Source: Bacillus sp. V5-8f
GTDB taxonomy: Bacteria > Bacillota > Bacilli > Bacillales > DSM-1321
DNA length: 64,000 bases
Assembly (NCBI RefSeq): GCF_002863565.1
Contig: NZ_PGUW01000004.1
Span: 62,001 to 126,000 of the forward strand
Direction: 5' to 3'
Positions within the stretch are counted from its first letter, which is position 1; each line of letters begins with the position of its first letter. The notes beneath the pieces were generated by a model. That model saw only the letters and a list, made by a program, of their open reading frames with translations, searched no databases and was not told where the DNA came from. A program made the position numbers and the translations under genes. This document shows positions 37,031 through 49,135 of this stretch, in pieces.

Positions 37031-38218
37031 ATGAAGAATCAATGGACAAACTTTTATACCGGATATGTAATTGTCAAGGCAAACGGCAAGGGAACAGAGA
37101 GACTCATGAATGCCCTGGTAAGAAAAGGCATTCATGTTTGGGACGTAAAGCGTGCAGGAACAGAATCCCTTGTATTTTGCATTGACCTGAAAGAAGTACC
37201 GAAGCTTCGGGAGACGGTAAGGGGCACTGATTGCAAGGTAACTTTCGTAAGAGGGAAAGGAGGCCCGTTCCTGCTGAAGAGATTGCTGAAAAACAGCGGC
37301 TTTTTGGCAGGCAGCATTGCATTTTTTATCTGTATTTTCGTCCTCTCGAATATGGTATGGGGCATAAAGGTGCATAACGCAAATCCGGAAACGGAATATG
37401 CCATCAGGAAAGAATTGGACAAAATGGGCATAAAAATTGGAAAAGTGCAGTTTATGCTCGATGATGTCGATACAATTCAACGGAAGCTTTCCGATAATGT
37501 GAGTGCCTTGACCTGGATCGGTGTCGAATTAAAAGGGACAACCTATCATTTTCAGGTGGTTGAGAAAAAGCAGCCAAAGGAAGAAAAACAGCTGTCACCA
37601 CAAAATCTGGTCGCCAAGAAAAAAGCAACTATTGTTGATATGTTCGTTGAAAAGGGACAACCTATGATTAAAGTAAACGATAATGTTTATAAAGGACAGC
37701 TTCTTGTATCGGGTTTGATTGGCAAAGAAGACAATCTGAAAGCTGTAGCGGCAAAAGGTGTAATATTGGGCGAAACGTGGTATAACTCTATTGTTGAGGT
37801 ACCGTTAAAATCAAATTTCTCTGTTTTTACCGGTGATGAAAAGACAAAACATTTTATTTCCTTTGGAAATATATCTATACCGGTGTGGGGTTTTAAAGAT
37901 CCCGGATATAAGAAATTTGAAAATGACAAAACGGTAAGACCGTTTCATTTCCTTAAATGGGAGCTTCCGATAGCCTATACAACAGAGACTATACGAAGCA
38001 AACAGGATATCGTAAGGGAATATTCACCTGCACAAGCCCATAAGGAAGCATCCAAAATGGCAAGGGGCAATCTTGAAAAACAGTTACCGGCTGATGCGAA
38101 AATTAACAAAGAAAAAATTTTACACACAACCAATGAGAATGGTAAAGTTAAATTAATCATTCTCTACCAGGTTATTGAAAATATTGCGGCCGAACAACCG
38201 ATCATCCAAGGAGACTAA
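37031..38218 (+). CDS. yqfD: Sporulation protein YqfD
   Basis: A 395-residue protein related to SpoIV-type sporulation membrane proteins. A soluble N-terminal part, a membrane span (SGFLAGSIAFFICIFVLSNM, about 90-110), and a larger extracytoplasmic domain with WIGVELKGTTYHFQVVEK. Shine-Dalgarno CCAGGAGGAA. Expected in the mother cell under SigE with yqfC. Confidence 0.93.
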   Translation: MKNQWTNFYTGYVIVKANGKGTERLMNALVRKGIHVWDVKRAGTESLVFCIDLKEVPKLRETVRGTDCKVTFVRGKGGPFLLKRLLKNSGFLAGSIAFFICIFVLSNMVWGIKVHNANPETEYAIRKELDKMGIKIGKVQFMLDDVDTIQRKLSDNVSALTWIGVELKGTTYHFQVVEKKQPKEEKQLSPQNLVAKKKATIVDMFVEKGQPMIKVNDNVYKGQLLVSGLIGKEDNLKAVAAKGVILGETWYNSIVEVPLKSNFSVFTGDEKTKHFISFGNISIPVWGFKDPGYKKFENDKTVRPFHFLKWELPIAYTTETIRSKQDIVREYSPAQAHKEASKMARGNLEKQLPADAKINKEKILHTTNENGKVKLIILYQVIENIAAEQPIIQGD

Positions 38219-38221
38219 CGA

Positions 38222-39184
38222 ATGCCAGAAGACCTAAAAGTCATTAACTTAGAGCTTGAATCACCAAATGAAGCACTTGCTTTATTAGGAAATGCCGATT
38301 CTAACGTAAAGGTGCTTGAAGAAGAACTAAATGTGTCAATCATTACGCGGGGAGGCGGGATTTCCGTAGCAGGTGACCTGGAAAATGCGGCTCACGCGGA
38401 AAATATCCTTAAGGAATTGTTGACTGTTATCCGTAAAGGGATCAACATCAGTTCCCGGGATGTAGTATATGCAATTGAGCTTTCCAAAAAAGGCACCTTA
38501 GAATACTTCCATGAACTTTACGAAGAAGAAATTGCAAAAACGGCAAAAGGAAAATCCATACGTGTCAAGACCCTCGGTCAGCGCCATTATATTTCGGCAA
38601 TCAGGAAGAACGATCTTGTTTTTGGAATTGGTCCAGCAGGGACAGGAAAAACGTATCTAGCAGTTGTTATGGCCATAAATGCTTTAAAAAACGGCCAGGT
38701 TAAGCGGATTATTTTGACGAGGCCTGCCGTGGAAGCCGGTGAAAGTCTCGGTTTCCTTCCCGGTGACTTAAAGGAGAAGGTGGATCCATATTTACGTCCC
38801 CTATATGATGCGCTTCATGATTTATTAGGCATGGAACATACCCAAAGGATGATTGAAAGGGGAACGATTGAAATCGCACCCTTGGCGTATATGAGGGGGA
38901 GGACCCTTGATGATGCTTTTGTGATTCTCGATGAGGCACAAAATACCACTCAAGCACAGATGAAGATGTTTCTGACGCGGCTTGGGTTTGGCTCAAAAAT
39001 GGTCATTACAGGGGACAGATCCCAAATCGATTTGCCAAAAGGCGTAAAATCGGGGCTGATTGCCGCAGCTGATATACTCGGCGGAGTACCCGGACTTTCC
39101 TTTATTTATCTAGAACAAAGCGATGTGGTCAGACATCCTCTTGTTGCAAAAATTATTTCGGCTTATGAACAAGCACATGAATAA
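38222..39184 (+). CDS. phoH: PhoH-like ATPase (YqfE)
   Basis: P-loop ATPase of the PhoH family with predicted RNA-linked function. 320 residues: N-terminal KH-like segment (about 25-90), Walker A GPAGTGKT (about 140), RPAVEAGESLGFLPGD, Walker B VILDEAQN and a GDRSQIDLP sensor motif. Starts 3 bases after yqfD. In Bacillota it is normally linked to ybeY and pgpH, consistent with a shared rRNA-processing theme. Confidence 0.93.
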   Translation: MPEDLKVINLELESPNEALALLGNADSNVKVLEEELNVSIITRGGGISVAGDLENAAHAENILKELLTVIRKGINISSRDVVYAIELSKKGTLEYFHELYEEEIAKTAKGKSIRVKTLGQRHYISAIRKNDLVFGIGPAGTGKTYLAVVMAINALKNGQVKRIILTRPAVEAGESLGFLPGDLKEKVDPYLRPLYDALHDLLGMEHTQRMIERGTIEIAPLAYMRGRTLDDAFVILDEAQNTTQAQMKMFLTRLGFGSKMVITGDRSQIDLPKGVKSGLIAAADILGGVPGLSFIYLEQSDVVRHPLVAKIISAYEQAHE

Positions 39185-39199
39185 ATGAATATATTGTTC

Positions 39200-39227
39200 A
39201 AAATCCGCTCATTCGGGCGGATTTTTC
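39200..39227 (+). terminator. phoH terminator
   Basis: AAAATCCGC pairs with GCGGATTTT over eight bases, within a T-rich end. Confidence 0.85.
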
Positions 39228-39542
39228 TTCTGTCTTCATAATCAGGATGAAAGTTTTAAAAAAAACTGTTATGATTTTAATAAAATGAATATTTCTAGTT
39301 CTCCTGAGGAGATTTCTAAAATTCAAACGTTATATTGATAAAGTGCCTAGTCCCAGACATGGCCTGACCCAAAAAAAGCGTTTGTTGTCAATAAACTCCT
39401 GACGTAATGTTCCTTATGTTAGTACCGACTTTAGTATTAGATGTAACGAAGTGGTCCGCCTCTCTATTTTTCCGGGGCTTTCAGTCCCTTGAGGATTCGT
39501 TAGTTTTACATCCCAGGAAGGGAAGCTAACCTACTCAAGTGT

Positions 39543-39600
39543 GGTGAAAATCAGCGTTTCCTTATAGGAAGTGATAGTTTGTAACTTACGTCGCTTCACC
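39543..39600. other. Long-range hairpin in the phoH-pgpH gap
   Basis: GGTGAA (39543) and TTCACC (39595) pair, with GCG/CGC just inside and an inner TTCCT/AGGAA hairpin. It lies in a 558-base gap without genes, between the phoH terminator and repeat copy A3, and may be part of a longer degenerate repeat. Confidence 0.4.
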
Positions 39601-39639
39601 GGTTCTTCCTGCGAGACCTGTCTTTTGCTGTTCGGAGTT

Positions 39640-39736
39640 TTATAGGATGTACTGGCGGGATCCGTTTGCCACAGAACCTTGGTGGAGTCTCCCTGCTGGG
39701 GGAATTTGGCGCTTCCGCCTTTTCAATAAGGAGGGT
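39640..39736 (+). repeat. Family A intergenic repeat, copy A3 (phoH/pgpH)
   Basis: GGATGTACTGGCGG aligns with copy A1, GTTTGCCACAGAACCTTGGTGG with the family core (GCCACAGAACGTGG), and GGCGCTTCCGCCTTTTCAAT with the shared 3' edge. As with copy A2, the edge continues through AATA into AGGAGGGTG, the Shine-Dalgarno of the next gene (pgpH). Confidence 0.7.
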
Positions 39737-39742
39737 GAATTC

Positions 39743-41917
39743 TTGAGCTTTTTACAGGCTAACCTAGCGAGGCTGAAAGATTTGTTGGGTAACCGTTTTT
39801 TTCAAATATTGCTGTTTGTCGTTCTGGGTGCCTACACATATTTGATGATGTATCCAAATGTAAAACCGGAAAAAGTAAATATAGAACTGCTAAAGCCTGC
39901 TGAACAAACAATCAGGGCAACAAAAACAGTCGAAGATACATACAAAACCGAGCAAGCGAAAAAAGAGATTCTTGAACAAGTCCCTGACGTGAACACTCTA
40001 AAAAAAGAATATGCAGAAAATAAAGTCGACCTAGTGGCATCCATTTATGATTCCGCCATGGAAGTAAAAAGAGAGAACAAAAAGGACACTGAAACTGAGA
40101 ATGGGGATCTTGGAGGAGACAGTAAAACGGCTGTAAAAACACCTGCCGAGCAAGTAGCAATGCTTAGGGAAAAGCTAACGGATGAAGTAAATAAAGACAT
40201 TCCTGAATCTGTTTTTCTTGCGTTAGTACAAGCAGACGAATCTGAATTAAAAATTTCCAAAGACTTGACTATTACCGCTGTGAATAATGTAATGAATGAG
40301 CGAATTGTATCCGGCCAGGTGGAAAATGCCAAAAAGCGGGCGGAAGAAGAATTGAAGTATGCCAGCATTGGGAATGAATTGAAAAATGCATCAATCGCCA
40401 TTGCGCGCAATTCCATCATACAGAATGTTTTCTTTGATAAGGAAAAAACGGAGGAACAACGAAGAAAGGCAGTAGAATCAGTTGATCCAGTGAAGATTCT
40501 GCAAGGGCAGATTATTGTTGAGGAAGGTCAGCTGATTGACCGAGAGATTTTCCGCCAGCTAGAGTTAGCTGGATTCATGGATAATGATAAAACAATCTTT
40601 CCTTATCTCGGCCTGCTACTCTTCATCATTCTAATCTTTGCGGCTCTATACTATTATTTCTATTTGGGTAATCATCCGGAGGAAAGAAAAGTAACCCAGA
40701 TGCTGGTATTCAGCATTGTTCTTGTTCTATCCATTTCACTTATGAAAATTTTTAGTATCATCTCATCCTTGGGATACAATCAACTTGGCTTTTATTTTCC
40801 GGCAGCCCTTGCTGCAATGTTATTAAAGAATTTGTTAAACGAGCGGTTTGCTGCTGCCATTACAGCTGTCCTTAGCGGTTTTGGGACAATCATCTTCAAC
40901 GGGGATACCCCAGGAAACCTGGACCCGTCCATAGGCTTATACATTATGTTCAGCGGACTTGCGGGAATTATTATTCTTTCCAGGGAAAATTTCAAGACGA
41001 AAATTCTCCAGGCTGGGTTTATGTTGTCGTTAACAAACATAGCTCTTTTATTTGCAGTCTTGTTTATCATGGATGGAAATTACTCGAAAATGGAATTTTT
41101 ATATTACGTTATCGGGGCAATTGTTTCTGGTATTTCGTCTTCTGTATTGACAATCGGGCTGCTGCCGTTTTTTGAGGCTGGGTTTGGTATTCTTTCATCG
41201 ATAAAGCTTTTGGAGCTTTCAAACCCAAACCATCCGCTACTTCGGAAAATCCTCACCGAGGCTCCGGGAACTTATCATCATAGCATCATGGTTGCAAATC
41301 TTGCGGATTCCGCCTGCGAGGCCATCGGGGCAAACGGTCTTCTAGCGAGGGTGGGCTGTTATTATCACGACATAGGGAAGACTAAACGTCCACAGCTATT
41401 TATTGAAAATCAGATGAATATTGAGAATCCCCATGACAGGCTTCCCCCAGCCACGAGCAAGGATATTATCATTGCCCATGCGACAGATGGGGCCGAAATG
41501 CTGTTAAAATACAAGTTTCCACAGGAGATTATCGATATCGCACAGCAGCATCATGGAACAACACTGCTTAAATTTTTTTATCATAAAGCTTTAAAGCTGG
41601 GAGAAGATGTTAAAGAGGAAGAGTACCGCTATCCGGGGCCTAAAGCTAAGACGAAGGAAGTTGCTGTTGTCGGCATCGCTGATAGCGTAGAAGCGGCAGT
41701 AAGGTCAATGGTGCAGCCGACTTCAGAAAAAATAGAAGATCTGGTAGAAAAAATCATCAATGATCGAATAAACGATCACCAATTTGATGATTGTGATATA
41801 ACCTTAAAAGAATTGCAGATAGTGAAGCGATCCCTCTGTGAAACATTAAACGGCATTTTCCATTCGCGGATTGAGTATCCCGAACTCCCCAAACTAGAAC
41901 AGAAGGTGGAAACATGA
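39743..41917 (+). CDS. pgpH: Cyclic-di-AMP phosphodiesterase PgpH (7TM-HD)
   Basis: Membrane enzyme that degrades the essential second messenger c-di-AMP. 724 residues: N-terminal span (about 18-36), extracellular 7TMR-HDED domain (about 40-285), seven membrane spans (about 290-475) and a cytoplasmic HD domain with [22 protein letters not shown] and HHGTT metal ligands. Start taken as TTG at 39743, 8 bases after AAGGAGGG; frames further upstream run through repeat A3. Overlaps ybeY by ATGA. Confidence 0.94.
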   Translation: MSFLQANLARLKDLLGNRFFQILLFVVLGAYTYLMMYPNVKPEKVNIELLKPAEQTIRATKTVEDTYKTEQAKKEILEQVPDVNTLKKEYAENKVDLVASIYDSAMEVKRENKKDTETENGDLGGDSKTAVKTPAEQVAMLREKLTDEVNKDIPESVFLALVQADESELKISKDLTITAVNNVMNERIVSGQVENAKKRAEEELKYASIGNELKNASIAIARNSIIQNVFFDKEKTEEQRRKAVESVDPVKILQGQIIVEEGQLIDREIFRQLELAGFMDNDKTIFPYLGLLLFIILIFAALYYYFYLGNHPEERKVTQMLVFSIVLVLSISLMKIFSIISSLGYNQLGFYFPAALAAMLLKNLLNERFAAAITAVLSGFGTIIFNGDTPGNLDPSIGLYIMFSGLAGIIILSRENFKTKILQAGFMLSLTNIALLFAVLFIMDGNYSKMEFLYYVIGAIVSGISSSVLTIGLLPFFEAGFGILSSIKLLELSNPNHPLLRKILTEAPGTYHHSIMVANLADSACEAIGANGLLARVGCYYHDIGKTKRPQLFIENQMNIENPHDRLPPATSKDIIIAHATDGAEMLLKYKFPQEIIDIAQQHHGTTLLKFFYHKALKLGEDVKEEEYRYPGPKAKTKEVAVVGIADSVEAAVRSMVQPTSEKIEDLVEKIINDRINDHQFDDCDITLKELQIVKRSLCETLNGIFHSRIEYPELPKLEQKVET

Positions 41918-42390
41918 TATTAACTATTGATTTTATTGACGAAACAGAAAAAATTAGTGAAGAGGCAAGGGCCCTCGTTGAGGGTGTGCTGCAATTTGCG
42001 GCACAGTTTGAACAGATAGAGCAAGGTAGTGAGCTTTCAGTCACATTTGTCGACAACAATAGAATTAGGGAAATAAATAGAGAATACCGAGGCAAAGATG
42101 CTCCTACCGATGTGATTTCATTTGCAATGGAAGAAATGGGAGAAGATGAAGTAGCCATTGTAGGAGCTGACATACCTAGAATGCTAGGCGATCTTATTAT
42201 TAGCTTAGATAAGGCAAAGGAACAGGCCGGGGAATACGGCCATTCTTTTGAGCGGGAATTGGGTTTTCTTGCCCTTCATGGATTTCTGCACTTATTGGGA
42301 TATGACCACATGAATGAGACAGATGAGAAAGTAATGTTCGGCAAACAGAAGGAAATTTTAGATGAATATGGGCTTACAAGAGAAGCGTAA
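41914..42390 (+). CDS. ybeY: Endoribonuclease YbeY
   Basis: Single-strand endoribonuclease acting in 16S rRNA 3' maturation and ribosome quality control. 158 residues; zinc motif [11 protein letters not shown] (H-x3-H-x5-H) near residue 123, and [15 protein letters not shown]. Overlaps pgpH (4 bases) and dgkA (29 bases), so the three are translationally linked. Confidence 0.95.
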   Translation: MILTIDFIDETEKISEEARALVEGVLQFAAQFEQIEQGSELSVTFVDNNRIREINREYRGKDAPTDVISFAMEEMGEDEVAIVGADIPRMLGDLIISLDKAKEQAGEYGHSFERELGFLALHGFLHLLGYDHMNETDEKVMFGKQKEILDEYGLTREA

Positions 42391-42742
42391 ACAACGGCAC
42401 TCCGTTTTTAAGAGCTTTGTATTTGCATGGCATGGAATTTCAGGGGCGGTCAAATCCGAGAGGAATATGAGAATCCACCTTGCTGCCGGCACGGCGGCAG
42501 TTTTCTTAGGCTGTTACTTCTCCCTATCCAGTGTGGAATGGTTATTTTTGCTTACAGCCATTTTCGGCACGATTGCACTTGAACTGTTGAATTCAGCCAT
42601 TGAAAGAACTGTAGATTTAATTACAGGGCAGATTCACCCGCTGGCCAGGCAAGCGAAGGATTTGGCTGCCGCAGCTGTGTTTGTTTATGCGATATTTTCC
42701 GCGCTTGTAGGGCTGATTATCTTTATCCCGAAGATTTTTTAG
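42362..42742 (+). CDS. dgkA: Diacylglycerol kinase family, undecaprenol kinase DgkA
   Basis: Small integral membrane kinase; in Gram-positive bacteria it phosphorylates undecaprenol for cell-wall carrier recycling. 126 residues with the signature [16 protein letters not shown] (catalytic Glu), EKNMRIH-type ERNMRIHL, and three membrane helices. Starts at 42362 within ybeY, behind AAGGAAA; a second ATG two codons later is possible. Confidence 0.93.
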   Translation: MNMGLQEKRKQRHSVFKSFVFAWHGISGAVKSERNMRIHLAAGTAAVFLGCYFSLSSVEWLFLLTAIFGTIALELLNSAIERTVDLITGQIHPLARQAKDLAAAAVFVYAIFSALVGLIIFIPKIF

Positions 42743-42800
42743 CAAGGGATAAAGTCGCTTTTTTTTACAAAAAAGAAAAGAAAGTATTAACTTTTCAACT

Positions 42801-42987
42801 GTCGATGTTTAGCTTCGACGTACATGGAGGTACTAGTGCCGATGTTGCCACAGAACGTGGCGCTCTTAATCGGCCAGCGCCCAGCCCCGACGCCCAGGAC
42901 GTGGCGGTTTTTAGCTGACGGTCCTTTCTTGGCTCTCCTACGAGGTGCGCCTTATGCTTGTCGGGGCGCTTCCGCTTTTCTAATAAG
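42801..42987 (+). repeat. Family A intergenic repeat, longest copy A4 (dgkA/cdd)
   Basis: Best reference for the family. Nested hairpin GCCGAT (42838) with ATCGGC (42869) outside GCCAC (42847) with GTGGC (42857); GCCCCGAC and GTCGGGGC form a wider stem closer to the 3' end; the end is GGGGCGCTTCCGC then TTTTCTAATAAG. It is more GC-rich than flanking DNA and fills most of the 319-base gap. A 66-codon frame over it is not supported as a gene. Confidence 0.8.
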
Positions 42988-43055
42988 ATTGGTATTCAAG
43001 ACAAGTGAGGATGCGTTACAATGAGAAGTATCCCTTTTGGGCGAAAGGATGATGA

Positions 43056-44382
<1,327 letters not shown>

Positions 44383-44419
44383 ATTTTATTCTCAATATGC
44401 TAGGTTAAGTTTCTTTTTT

Positions 44420-44590
44420 AGTGGTGTTTAGCACAGCGCCCAGCACGACTCACAGGAGTTGACGGTTTTTTGTTGACGGTCCTTCCAAGTCCCTACGAGG
44501 GTGTGCCTATTCTTGTGGGACTTGCACAGGACGTGGCAGTTCTTTAGCCGACATTCCTCTACCAGGGTGCTTCCGCTTTTTCGAAATTTA
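44420..44590 (+). repeat. Family A intergenic repeat, copy A5 (era/yqzL)
   Basis: CAGCGCCCAGC, GACGGTTTTTT and TTGACGGTCCTT align with the middle of A4. CACAGGACGTGGCAGTTCTTT repeats the core a second time, and GGGTGCTTCCGCTTTTTC is the shared 3' edge. CAAGTCCC and GGGACTTG form an 8-bp stem in the place of the A4 GC-rich stem. It fills much of the 310-base era-yqzL gap. Confidence 0.75.
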
Positions 44591-44692
44591 TCCCTAACAT
44601 ATTTTGTTTTTCATGATTTAGAGAGAGTACGGTCAAGATAATCATAAGGTTGGAATTTATATATGCTAGTCACATGAAAGGTGGGCTTTTTT

Positions 44693-44836
44693 ATGTTGGA
44701 TTTTACATGGAAAGTGTTCAGCCAGACAGGGAATGTCGACACCTACCTTCTTTTTAAAGAATTGGAGGGGGAACGACAGGAAAGACCCGATAGTACAAGT
44801 GAAGAACTAGCAGAGATTGATTTTCCTATCACTTAG
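44693..44836 (+). CDS. yqzL: YqzL family protein
   Basis: A 47-residue protein beginning [21 protein letters not shown] and followed by an acidic tail. Size, the '[20 protein letters not shown]' pattern and position between era and recO match the B. subtilis small protein YqzL (recalled). Shine-Dalgarno AAAGGTGG. Function unknown. Confidence 0.85.
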   Translation: MLDFTWKVFSQTGNVDTYLLFKELEGERQERPDSTSEELAEIDFPIT

Positions 44837-44874
44837 ATTGTTCTTGCGCCTGGAGGATTGGTAGGTGGCATTGC

Positions 44875-45627
44875 TTGCTGGAAAAATGTGAAGGCATCGT
44901 CATCCGACGGACAGACTATGGAGAAAACAACAAAATCATTACGCTATACACCCGTGAACGGGGAAAAATCGGTGCAATGGCCAGGGGTGCAAATAAACCA
45001 AACAGCCGCCTCTCGGCCGTCACTCAGCTTTTTTATTACGGATATTTTCTAGTTCAGGCATCCAGCGGGCTTGGCAGCCTGCAACAGGGTGAGACGGTGA
45101 ACTCAATGCGGTCTATTCGCGAGGACATCTTTGCCACTGCCTATGCCTCTTATATTGTAGAACTACTTGATAAAAGCGTGGAAGATAGAAAGTCGAACCC
45201 TTTTCTCTTTGAGCTGCTATACCAAACATTACATTACATAAATGAAGGGTATGACGCAGAGGTCCTCAAATTTATTTTTGAAATGAAAATGCTTCAGGTA
45301 AATGGTTTGGCTCCGACGCTTAATCACTGTGCGGTGTGCGGGGAAACGGAAGGGCAGTTTTCTTTTTCTTTACGGGAAGGCGGATTTATTTGCCATAGAT
45401 GTATTCATAAAGACCCTTATCATTTTAAATTGTCCCCAGCAGCGGTTAAGCTTTTACGGCTTTTTTATTATTTTGATTTAGCCAGGCTTGGAAATATTTC
45501 TGTGAAGCCGGAAACGAAGAAAGAGCTTCAGCATGTAATTGATGCTTATTATGATGAATATTCCGGAGTACAATTAAAATCCAAGAAGTTTTTAAAGCAG
45601 CTGGACAAAATGAAAGATATGCTTTGA
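44875..45627 (+). CDS. recO: DNA repair protein RecO
   Basis: Mediator of RecA loading with RecF and RecR. 250 residues: N-terminal OB fold ([33 protein letters not shown]), helical domain, and a C4 zinc site C-x2-C ... C-x2-C (CAVC, CHRC). It starts with TTG at 44875 behind GTAGGTGG; the product begins MLEKCEG as in the family. Confidence 0.94.
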   Translation: MLEKCEGIVIRRTDYGENNKIITLYTRERGKIGAMARGANKPNSRLSAVTQLFYYGYFLVQASSGLGSLQQGETVNSMRSIREDIFATAYASYIVELLDKSVEDRKSNPFLFELLYQTLHYINEGYDAEVLKFIFEMKMLQVNGLAPTLNHCAVCGETEGQFSFSLREGGFICHRCIHKDPYHFKLSPAAVKLLRLFYYFDLARLGNISVKPETKKELQHVIDAYYDEYSGVQLKSKKFLKQLDKMKDML

Positions 45628-45721
45628 CTTTGTATTGGAGCCGCCATTGATTCTAAAAGGTTGGTTTTCTTGACATTTTTCTAGTGGTTGGTTAAAATTT
45701 ATTCATAATAATTGTTGCAAT

Positions 45722-45925
45722 GATGGAGAGGAGTACCTGGCGTCCTCCATACAAGCGAACCCGGGATGGTGCGAGCCGGGATATGGATAACCAGGGAAGG
45801 CGCTCCGGAGCGAACTGGACTGCTAAGATGGCAGATTAAAGTGGCCGATTCTTCGGCAAATAGGGTGGAACCGCGGGTAAACTCTCGTCCCTATGCTTTT
45901 AGGCATAGTGGCGGGAGTTTTTTTG
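45722..45925 (+). promoter_or_regulatory. Glycine T-box riboswitch (glyQS leader)
   Basis: tRNA-sensing leader. Stem I features include GGAGAGGAGTA and the apical GATGGTGCGAG. GGC at 45799-45801 lies in the expected specifier region and is a Gly codon. The T-box AGGGTGGAACCGCG (45862-45875) is followed by a terminator (45879-45925, CTATGC with GCATAG, then seven T). Uncharged tRNA-Gly would stabilise the antiterminator and allow glyQS expression. Confidence 0.93.
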
Positions 45926-45983
45926 CGTTTTTACACTCCCAGCACACTAAGCCATTCAGTACAAAACTTTTTGGAGGTGCTCT

Positions 45984-46880
45984 ATGAATATTCAAAACAT
46001 GATTTTAACCCTGCAAAAGCATTGGTCCGACCATGGTTGTATCCTTATGAACGCCTATGATGTGGAAAAAGGGGCCGGAACGATGAGCCCCTATACATTC
46101 CTTCGGGCAATCGGGCCTGAGCCATGGAATGTTGCTTATGTAGAACCATCTAGACGGCCAGCAGATGGCAGGTACGGTGAGAATCCGAATCGCTTATACC
46201 AGCATCATCAGTTCCAGGTGATTATGAAGCCTTCTCCGGATAACATCCAAGAAATTTACCTAGATTCCCTACGTGCTCTTGGAATTGAGCCCCTGGAGCA
46301 TGATATTCGATTTGTAGAGGACAATTGGGAAAATCCTTCACTTGGGTGTGCGGGGCTTGGATGGGAAGTCTGGCTCGATGGGATGGAAATCACGCAATTT
46401 ACTTACTTTCAGCAGGTCGGCGGGCTCGACTGCAAGCCTGTGTCTGTAGAAATCACATATGGAATTGAACGGCTAGCTTCCTATATTCAAGAAAAAGAAA
46501 ATGTTTTTGACTTAGAATGGACAGAAGGGTTCACAGTCAGGGATATATTCCTTCAGCCGGAATATGAGCATTCAAAATACACATTTGAAACGTCCGATTT
46601 AGACATGCTGTTCCAGCTTTTCAATATGTATGAAAAAGAAGCTCATCGCCAGATGGAAGAAGGCCTTGTCCACCCAGCCTATGATTATGTGCTGAAATGC
46701 TCACATACTTTTAACCTTTTAGACGCCAAGGGGGCAATCTCCGTTACCGAGCGGACCGGATATATCGCCCGCTGCCGGAATCTTGCCAGAAAAGTGGCGA
46801 AGACATTCTATGAAGAAAGAGAAAAGATGGGATTCCCAATCCTAAAGCAGAAAGAGGAGAAGATGAATGAGCAAGCGTGA
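45984..46880 (+). CDS. glyQ: Glycyl-tRNA synthetase alpha subunit
   Basis: Catalytic subunit of the alpha2beta2 glycyl-tRNA synthetase. 298 residues with class II features: [61 protein letters not shown] and the motif 3 region YGIERL. Shine-Dalgarno TTGGAGGTGC. Controlled by the upstream T-box; overlaps glyS by 14 bases. Confidence 0.97.
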   Translation: MNIQNMILTLQKHWSDHGCILMNAYDVEKGAGTMSPYTFLRAIGPEPWNVAYVEPSRRPADGRYGENPNRLYQHHQFQVIMKPSPDNIQEIYLDSLRALGIEPLEHDIRFVEDNWENPSLGCAGLGWEVWLDGMEITQFTYFQQVGGLDCKPVSVEITYGIERLASYIQEKENVFDLEWTEGFTVRDIFLQPEYEHSKYTFETSDLDMLFQLFNMYEKEAHRQMEEGLVHPAYDYVLKCSHTFNLLDAKGAISVTERTGYIARCRNLARKVAKTFYEEREKMGFPILKQKEEKMNEQA

Positions 46881-48939
46881 TTTATTACTGGAAATCGGGC
46901 TTGAAGAAATGCCCGCGCGTTATGTTACCTCTTCGATGGAGCAGTTGGCTGAGAAGATTGAAAAGTGGCTTACTGACAAATCAATCGACTTTGGCGAAGT
47001 ACAAATGTTCTCTACTCCCCGGCGGCTTGCTGTTCTAGTGAAAGATGCCGCTGAAGCCCAGAAGGATATCCATGAAGAAGCCAAGGGGCCGGCGCGTAAG
47101 ATTGCCCAGGATGAAAACGGCAATTGGTCAAAGGCTGCTCTTGGGTTCACGAGGGGGCAGGGAGTTTCGGTAGATGACATTTACTTCAAAGAAGTAGGCG
47201 GCGTTGAATATGTTTTTGTAAACAAATTTATCGAAGGACAACCGACATTAAGCTTACTCCCTGAATTAAAGGATATCGTTACTGGCATCTCGTTCCCGAA
47301 AAATATGCGTTGGGCCGATCAAGACTTGCGTTATATTCGCCCAATCAAATGGATCATCGCACTGTTCGGCTCTGAAATCGTTCCTTTTGGTATTACGCAT
47401 GTTTCTTCAGGGAACGAAACAAGGGGACACCGATTCCTTGGAAACGATGCCGCTATTACAAATCCAGTACAGTATGAATATATATTGCAAGAGCAGTTTG
47501 TTATTGCAGACCCCGAGAAAAGAAGGAAGATGGTCCTTTCAGGCATTGAAAAACTTGAAAAAGAACAAGGCTGGGTTATCCCTGTGGATCCAGACTTGCT
47601 TGAAGAAGTTAACAATCTAGTGGAGTACCCTACCGTATTGTTTGGCCGCTTTGAAGAGGAATTCCTGGAGTTGCCTCAAGAAGTATTGATTACTTCCATG
47701 AAAGAACATCAGCGTTATTTTCCTGTAAAGGACAAAAATGGGAACCTTCTTCCATTCTTTGTCACAGTTAGGAATGGTGACGACCGCCATCTTGAAACGG
47801 TATCCAAAGGAAATGAAAAAGTATTAAGGGCTAGATTGTCGGATGCTTCCTTTTTCTATAAAGAAGATCAAAAACGGGATATCGCGGCAGCGCTGAAAAA
47901 ACTTGAGACGATTGTTTACCATGAAGAAATCGGGACTCTTGCTGAAAAAACAGAGAGAGTACAAAAACTGTCCGCCCAGCTTTCCTCGGCACTTAAGTTA
48001 AATGAAGATGAAACAAAATTCACTGCCCGTGCAGCTGAAATTGCTAAATTCGATTTAGTTACCCACATGGTATATGAGTTTCCTGAATTGCAAGGGTATA
48101 TGGGCGAAAAATATGCTTTGCTGATGGGTGAACCAAAAGAGGTGGCTGCTGCCATCAATCAACATTATATGCCAAGGCATGCAGATGACAGTATACCTGC
48201 ATCGCTGCCAGGTGCGATTCTTAGTGTGGCAGAGAAGATGGATACAATTGCTTCTTTCTTCTCGATCGGGGTCATTCCCACAGGTTCTCAGGATCCATAC
48301 GCATTAAGACGGCAAGCGAGTGGGATCGTACAGGTTCTAGCTGAAAAGAAGTGGGATATTGCGATAGAGGAAATCATAGCTGCTTCCATCCGTGAACTGG
48401 AAGCCAGGGGAATTCTTAAGAGGGACCTGACCGATGTAACAGCGGATCTCGTTCAGTTCTTCAAAGCCCGTGTAAAACATCTACTGAATGAAAAGGGAAT
48501 CAGGTATGATCTGATCGATGCTTTATTAGAAAATCAGATTGGCAATGTTGCTTCCCTTGTAGAGCGAGCTATTGTCTTAGATGCGAAGAAAGAAGTCAAT
48601 GGGTTTAAAGAGAGTTTAGAGGCATTAAGCCGGGTAATGAACATTGCTGTAAAAAGCGAAAATAATGCAGATGTTTCTCCAACATTATTTGAAAATGAAT
48701 ATGAAGTTACTTTGTATGATAAATACCAGTCTGTCTTATCGGATTATCGTAACGCTGCCAATGAGACTGAAAAATTTGAGCTGTTAGTTTCAATGAAAAA
48801 AGAGATTGAAAACTACTTTGAACATACCATGGTAATGGCTGAAGATGAAAAACTGCGCAGCAACCGGCTGGCTTTAATGAAGGAAATCAGCGGTTTGGTA
48901 AGCGGATTTGCCGCAATGAATAAAATCCTTGTCTCCTGA
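46867..48939 (+). CDS. glyS: Glycyl-tRNA synthetase beta subunit
   Basis: Beta subunit, which recognises and binds tRNA-Gly. 690 residues: N-terminal [33 protein letters not shown], an HD-like middle domain ([17 protein letters not shown]), and a C-terminal anticodon-binding domain ending near [13 protein letters not shown]. It starts inside glyQ, so the two chains are made in step. Confidence 0.97.
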   Translation: MSKRDLLLEIGLEEMPARYVTSSMEQLAEKIEKWLTDKSIDFGEVQMFSTPRRLAVLVKDAAEAQKDIHEEAKGPARKIAQDENGNWSKAALGFTRGQGVSVDDIYFKEVGGVEYVFVNKFIEGQPTLSLLPELKDIVTGISFPKNMRWADQDLRYIRPIKWIIALFGSEIVPFGITHVSSGNETRGHRFLGNDAAITNPVQYEYILQEQFVIADPEKRRKMVLSGIEKLEKEQGWVIPVDPDLLEEVNNLVEYPTVLFGRFEEEFLELPQEVLITSMKEHQRYFPVKDKNGNLLPFFVTVRNGDDRHLETVSKGNEKVLRARLSDASFFYKEDQKRDIAAALKKLETIVYHEEIGTLAEKTERVQKLSAQLSSALKLNEDETKFTARAAEIAKFDLVTHMVYEFPELQGYMGEKYALLMGEPKEVAAAINQHYMPRHADDSIPASLPGAILSVAEKMDTIASFFSIGVIPTGSQDPYALRRQASGIVQVLAEKKWDIAIEEIIAASIRELEARGILKRDLTDVTADLVQFFKARVKHLLNEKGIRYDLIDALLENQIGNVASLVERAIVLDAKKEVNGFKESLEALSRVMNIAVKSENNADVSPTLFENEYEVTLYDKYQSVLSDYRNAANETEKFELLVSMKKEIENYFEHTMVMAEDEKLRSNRLALMKEISGLVSGFAAMNKILVS

Positions 48940-48948
48940 TTAGTAGCT

Positions 48949-48993
48949 GCCTGACAAAGAGTGAATCCCTTTGCCAGGCCGTTTTCTCTTTTT
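48949..48993 (+). terminator. glyQS terminator
   Basis: GCCTGACAAAG pairs with CTTTGCCAGGC (one mismatch), followed by a pyrimidine-rich tail GTTTTCTCTTTTT. Confidence 0.7.
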
Positions 48994-49135
48994 GTGCATA
49001 TACCCGCCCTTTTATTAATGCATGGGTAGTTCACGCAAAAGCCCTAAAAAACATATCCCCCTAGCGGATAAATAGTATATAATATTAAAATATAGTATAG
49101 CATATTACTTTTCTCTGCGGGTGCGCAGTAGGGTG

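Noticed and set aside
42824..43024. 66-codon frame upstream of cdd
   Set aside because: It lies almost entirely in type A repeat A4 and its Pro/Ala/Arg-rich product reflects the GC-rich repeat, not a protein family.
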